Origin: Bacillus sp. (in: firmicutes)
GTDB taxonomy: Bacteria > Bacillota > Clostridia > Lachnospirales > Lachnospiraceae
Assembly (NCBI GenBank): GCA_023666125.1
Contig: JAMPCN010000002.1
Span: forward strand, 1-64,000
Direction: 5' to 3'
DNA: 64,000 nt
Every line of letters starts with the position of its first letter. The stretch's first letter is position 1. The notes under the pieces were generated by a model. The model was given only the letters and a program-made list of their open reading frames with translations, was not told where the DNA came from and searched no databases. Shown piece by piece: positions 60,573-64,000 of this stretch. The position numbers and the translations under genes were made by a program.

Positions 60573-61615
60573 CCCCTGCCGTCTGCCTCCGGTTTTCTTT
60601 TCTTCCTGAAATCACGATACGCCCACAGCATTTTATAATAAAGAATAAAACACAGCGTTGATTTCATCTGTATACTAATCAGTTTTTTTTCCTCTTCATG
60701 CACTCTTTCCCGATAATAAGGATTTTCCTGAAAATGGGGAAAGTTCTCTTGCATCTCCGCTCCCAGCTTTTTTACAAATCCGTACCTTACCGGTCTTACT
60801 CCCTGCATATAAGTAAAAAGCGTATTCACATAAAAAAGCGTGGCAAAACTAAATTCTATCTCCGTATGATATTTATCCAGATAGTTGTATGTCTTTGCTT
60901 CCTCCAACATAATCCTGCCCGCTTCCATACGGTCCTCGCATCTTTTGACCGTAATCGTATGCACGGTCGATGTGTCATGCTGATAATAATAATACAGCGG
61001 TTCTTCAATATATTCAAAATGTTTCGCACGTAACATCCAGGAATTACCAAGCGCATTGTCTTCATAAAAGATGCCTTCCGGAAATCGACCATGATGGTCA
61101 ATCACAATTTCCCTGCGGTATACCTTTACCACCAGACTGCCGCCATCAATGATAAGCGATTTATATTTTTCCTCATTTAAAATACCCGTCTGCTCTTTTT
61201 TATTATTGTGTACGACCTGTCCGATTTCCATACTGTGCCGGTCGGTCAAATGATAATCGCAGCCGACCATATCCGCCCCGGTCTCTTCTCCCTTCCCAAT
61301 CAGCCTTTCGTAAAAATCCGGAGTCACCCAGTCATCGCTGTCGATAAAGCCAATCCATTCCCCTTTTGCCAGCGCCATACCGATATTTTTAGCGCCGCCC
61401 TGTTTCTTATTAACAGAAGAATGTACGGCATGAAATTTTTCCGGATATTTTTTCTCATATGCCGTTAATATTTCCATGGATGAGTCCGTCGAACAATCAT
61501 CCACTGCAATAATCTCGTAATCTGCAATGCTCTGATGCACCAGCGAATCCAGACAATATTGAAGCTTTCCATCCGCCGCCATATTATAAACCGGAACAAT
61601 AATTGATAGCTTCAT
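60569..61615 (-). CDS. Glycosyltransferase family 2
   Basis: A 348-residue GT2 protein that starts MKLSIIVPVYNMAADGKLQY and has AVDDCSTDSS and GFIDSDDWVTPDF as the nucleotide and metal motifs. The C-terminal part is basic and helical, as in the GT2 protein at 1989. The start at 61615 has AAGG seven bases upstream. Its stop overlaps the start of the membrane-protein gene (ATGA). It sits between the pse genes, so it may add a sugar next to Pse. Confidence 0.88.
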   Translation of the reverse strand: MKLSIIVPVYNMAADGKLQYCLDSLVHQSIADYEIIAVDDCSTDSSMEILTAYEKKYPEKFHAVHSSVNKKQGGAKNIGMALAKGEWIGFIDSDDWVTPDFYERLIGKGEETGADMVGCDYHLTDRHSMEIGQVVHNNKKEQTGILNEEKYKSLIIDGGSLVVKVYRREIVIDHHGRFPEGIFYEDNALGNSWMLRAKHFEYIEEPLYYYYQHDTSTVHTITVKRCEDRMEAGRIMLEEAKTYNYLDKYHTEIEFSFATLFYVNTLFTYMQGVRPVRYGFVKKLGAEMQENFPHFQENPYYRERVHEEEKKLISIQMKSTLCFILYYKMLWAYRDFRKKRKPEADGRG

Positions 61616-61625
61616 GCCGATACCT

Positions 61626-62822
61626 TTATCCTTTCGCATAATACGAGGCAATTTTACTAACGGCCGCTATCACGCTTTCCACATCCTCGTTTGTCATTGC
61701 ATAATAAAGCGGCAGGCTGATAATCTCCTCATACAGTTTTTCCGCATTCGGACAGATACCGCGCTTATATCCCATTTTTTCATAGTAAGGAAAATAGTAA
61801 GTCGGTATATAATGCACATTACAGCAGACATTTTCAGCCTCTAACGCCTCAAAAAAACGCTTCCTGTCAATCGTAAGCTTCTCCGGTTTGATACGAAGAA
61901 TATACAGATGCCTTGTCGTATCGGACTCCGGAATCTCCTTTTGCACCGAAACTGTCTCCAGTTTTGAAAATGCCTCGTTATAGCGGGCAACAATCTCTTT
62001 TCTACGCGCACTGAACATTTCCAGCTTATCCAACTGGCTGATAATCAATGCCGCCTGCATATCGGTTATCCGGTAATTGTAACCAAGCGCAATCTGTTCA
62101 TAATACCACGCTCCATCCGACGGATGCTCCAGTAAGCGTTCCTCTCTCGTAATTCCGTGCGTACGATACAATAGCAGCTTTTCATAATATTCTTTATGAT
62201 TCGTCAGCACCGCACCGCCCTCGCCGCCCGTCACCGTCTTAACGGGATGGAAACTGAATGTCGTCATATCCGCAATGGAACCGTTGCATTTCCCCTTATA
62301 TTTTGTGCCAATCACATGCGCGCCATCCTCAATCAAAATCATTCCGTTATCCCTGCAAATCTGCAATAACGGCTCCAGTTCTACCGACTGCCCCGTAAAA
62401 TCCACCGCGACCATCGCTTTGCTTTTAGAAGTCACACACTTTGCCACCGCAGCGGGGGAAATATTATATGTTTCCGGGTCAATATCCGCAAAAACCGGAC
62501 GCGCCCCGCAATACAGCGCACAATTCGCGGATGCCGCAAACGTAATCGGTGTCGTAATCACCTCATCCCCCGCGCTTACGCCCGCCGCCAGACAGGCAAT
62601 GTGCAAGGCCGCCGTACCGTTGCTGCATGCCACTGCATATTTTGCTCCTGTAAGTTCGCACAATTTCTGCTCCAACTGCGTTATCTTAGGCCCGCATGTC
62701 AGATAATCGCTGCGCAGCACTTCTTCTACCGCACGGATATCCGCTTCATCTATATACTGATGCCCATAATATATTTTACTGCTTCTGACCGGGGTTCCCC
62801 CTTCTATTGCCGGTTTTTCCAT
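61626..62822 (-). CDS. pseC: UDP-4-amino-4,6-dideoxy-N-acetyl-beta-L-altrosamine transaminase
   Basis: A DegT-family aminotransferase of 398 residues, with SDYLTCGPKITQLE (38-51), EDGAHVIG (165-172) and PLP Lys195 in SFHPVKTVTGGEGG, all typical of PseC. It adds the 4-amino group to the PseB product. The ATG at 62822 is preferred over one 12 bases upstream that touches AAAGG. pseB lies 62 bases upstream, with a hairpin in the gap. Confidence 0.92.
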   Translation of the reverse strand: MEKPAIEGGTPVRSSKIYYGHQYIDEADIRAVEEVLRSDYLTCGPKITQLEQKLCELTGAKYAVACSNGTAALHIACLAAGVSAGDEVITTPITFAASANCALYCGARPVFADIDPETYNISPAAVAKCVTSKSKAMVAVDFTGQSVELEPLLQICRDNGMILIEDGAHVIGTKYKGKCNGSIADMTTFSFHPVKTVTGGEGGAVLTNHKEYYEKLLLYRTHGITREERLLEHPSDGAWYYEQIALGYNYRITDMQAALIISQLDKLEMFSARRKEIVARYNEAFSKLETVSVQKEIPESDTTRHLYILRIKPEKLTIDRKRFFEALEAENVCCNVHYIPTYYFPYYEKMGYKRGICPNAEKLYEEIISLPLYYAMTNEDVESVIAAVSKIASYYAKG

Positions 62823-62851
62823 CCTAATCCCCATACCTTTCTGTTAATTAA

Positions 62852-62875
62852 GGGATATGCATTCCTGCATATCCC
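62852..62875 (-). repeat. Hairpin in the pseB-pseC gap
   Basis: A perfect 10-bp stem (62852-62861 with 62866-62875) with a 4-nt loop, extended by GTTAA/TTAAC further out. On the minus strand it is followed by TTAATTAAC and then CAGAAAGG, the pseC ribosome site. It may protect or separate the pseB message; no long U-run is present. Confidence 0.55.
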
Positions 62876-62884
62876 ATGCTTAAC

Positions 62885-63880
62885 TCACCCTATCGCTTCA
62901 ACATCCTTTAACAATCTTCTAATATCTTCCACCGTCAGCCATTCCTTATTATTATCGGAACTGTAAGAAAAACCGTCTTCTACTTTTTTCCCGCTCATAT
63001 CAGGCTGTTGTCTGTTATTCCATGTCATCTGCGGATAGACAATGAAATGTTTGTCATACTCATAAGTTGTCATGGAATCTTCCGTTGTTACCATGATTTC
63101 GTGCAGCTTCTCCCCGGGGCGGATACCGATTTCTTTCAGTTTATATCCCGGCAGCATCGCTTCCGCCAAATCCGTTACCTTAAAGGACGGAATCTTACTG
63201 ATAAACGTTTCTCCTCCCTTAGCCTCCGTCAATGCCTTGATAACAAGTTCAACGCCCTGCGTCAGGCTAATCCAGAAACGCGTCATTCTAACGTCCGTAA
63301 TCGGCAATTCCGTACCGCCATTTTTAATAATATTATCAAAAACCGGAATGATGGAACCCCGGCTTCCCGCCACATTGCCATAACGGACAATGGAGAAATT
63401 CACATCTTTATTTCCTACATACGCATTGGCCGCGATAAAAAGCTTATCGGAAACAAGTTTCGTACCGCCGTATAAATTGACCGGGTTGACCGCCTTATCC
63501 GTCGATAACGCCACTACCTTATGTACGCCGCAGTCCAACGCCGCATCAATCACATTCATCGCGCCGTGTATATTGGTCTTAATCGCCTCGTTCGGATTAT
63601 ACTCACAAGCGGGAACCTGTTTTAACGCCGCCGCATGAATGATATAATCGACTCCTTCACACGCTCTTTTTAATCTCGCCAAATCCCTCACATCACCAAT
63701 AAAAAAGCGGAGTTTTTCTGCATACTCTTTCAACTCATCCGCCATCATCCACTGCTTAAACTCATCTCTGGAATAAATAATGATTTTTTTCGGTTCATAA
63801 TGCGCTAATACATATTTTGTAAACGTTTTTCCGAAAGAACCTGTTCCTCCGGTAATCAATATCGTTTTATTTGTCAACAT
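62885..63880 (-). CDS. pseB: UDP-N-acetylglucosamine 4,6-dehydratase (inverting)
   Basis: A soluble SDR of 331 residues with TGGTGSFG (9-16), HAAALKQVPACEYNP and STDKAVNPVNLYGGTK, the PseB/FlaA1 signature. It converts UDP-GlcNAc to the 4-keto-6-deoxy-L-arabino sugar, the first step of Pse synthesis. It differs from the membrane-bound PglF-type dehydratase at 33695. The ATG at 63880 has TGGAGG seven bases upstream, so the 24-base longer frame is not used. It is the first complete gene of the right operon in the window. Confidence 0.94.
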   Translation of the reverse strand: MLTNKTILITGGTGSFGKTFTKYVLAHYEPKKIIIYSRDEFKQWMMADELKEYAEKLRFFIGDVRDLARLKRACEGVDYIIHAAALKQVPACEYNPNEAIKTNIHGAMNVIDAALDCGVHKVVALSTDKAVNPVNLYGGTKLVSDKLFIAANAYVGNKDVNFSIVRYGNVAGSRGSIIPVFDNIIKNGGTELPITDVRMTRFWISLTQGVELVIKALTEAKGGETFISKIPSFKVTDLAEAMLPGYKLKEIGIRPGEKLHEIMVTTEDSMTTYEYDKHFIVYPQMTWNNRQQPDMSGKKVEDGFSYSSDNNKEWLTVEDIRRLLKDVEAIG

Positions 63881-63899
63881 GGGGTGTCCTCCACTCTTG

Positions 63900-63970
63900 C
63901 TCAACCCGCGATATTTGGGCAGCGCAATATGCGCTTAAGCACCAAATTCGCAAGACAAATCCATTTGTCT
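63900..63970 (-). repeat. Structured intercistronic repeat, copy B
   Basis: On the minus strand a hairpin (63963-63970 with 63953-63960, 2-nt loop) is followed by an outer stem CGAATTTGG/CCAAATATCG (63942-63950, 63909-63918) that encloses a second hairpin (63922-63926, 63930-63934), and then by CGCGGGTTGAG and the GAGTGGAGG ribosome site of pseB. Order and outer-stem sequence match copy A at 12011-12075, while the small hairpins differ in sequence but keep pairing. The last 30 bases of the window are AT-rich, with no gene seen. Confidence 0.6.
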
Positions 63971-64000
63971 GTGAAATAATTTATTTTTCATATTAGTATA

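Overview
The window is a surface-glycan (polysaccharide and/or protein-glycan) biosynthesis island from a low-to-moderate-GC Gram-positive anaerobe. Codon use, strong AGGAGG-type ribosome sites, sigma-A promoters and the gene families suggest a Lachnospiraceae-like Clostridia member; that assignment is an inference from style, not from a marker gene. There is no rRNA, tRNA, CRISPR array or intact insertion sequence. About 50 protein genes are packed mostly on the minus strand with ATGA-type overlaps, so transcription runs right to left in a few long operons. Only a few genes lie on the plus strand: 23241-23957, a broken Rpn gene near 52.0-52.9 kb, a decarboxylase/ATP-grasp pair (53170-55408) and pseG (57335-58399).

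Region 1 (1-22.8 kb): one minus-strand operon starting at a promoter near 22.9 kb. It encodes a WbpP/TviC-like UDP-HexNAc 4-epimerase, a GT10 fucosyltransferase-like enzyme, a sugar formyltransferase, GT4 and GT2 glycosyltransferases, a GT11 fucosyltransferase, two AsnB-type amidotransferases, a polysaccharide deacetylase-like protein and a PglK-like ABC transporter cut by the window edge. In its middle (8.95-17.1 kb) sits a compact acyl-transfer module: FkbH-like HAD protein, acyl carrier protein, MaoC dehydratase, SDR, two SGNH-like exported proteins and an MBOAT acyltransferase. It looks like a dlt-type system whose D-alanine loader is replaced by an FkbH loader.

Region 2 (22.8-24 kb): a divergent control region holding a 206-bp nested palindrome between two good promoters, then one unrecognised plus-strand gene.

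Region 3 (24-50.7 kb): minus-strand operons with a Pgl-like core (PglF dehydratase, PglE aminotransferase, PglC phosphoglycosyltransferase, PglA-like GT4), a TviB/WbpO-like UDP-sugar dehydrogenase, an ATP-grasp ligase with a D-cysteine-desulfhydrase-family PLP enzyme, a Wzy/WaaL-like ligase-polymerase, GT2+GtrA lipid-linked sugar genes, a WecE-like aminotransferase with a GNAT, an acyltransferase-3, several large unassigned polytopic membrane proteins, a complete PglK-like ABC flippase and a sialyltransferase-like (GT52/GT38-type) protein.

Region 4 (50.7-53.2 kb): an AT-rich accessory patch with a GNAT-like gene overlapping a 61-codon gene, a winged-helix protein, a decayed Rpn nuclease gene and a structured non-coding stretch.

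Region 5 (53.2-64 kb): a second PLP-enzyme/ATP-grasp pair and the pseudaminic acid (Pse) genes pseI, pseF, pseG, pseC and pseB, interrupted by a GT2 and a large membrane protein. The missing pathway step, PseH, may be supplied by the GNAT at 40920-41477.

Together the genes predict at least two activated-sugar streams, a CMP-nonulosonate made from UDP-GlcNAc and UDP-linked amino/uronic sugars, assembled on undecaprenyl phosphate, flipped by ABC transporters and decorated with fucose-like sugars, formyl, amide, acyl and perhaps amino-acid groups. Several stem-loop elements in gene junctions share a CGCAGGTTGAG-like tail just before the next ribosome site; I do not recognise them.
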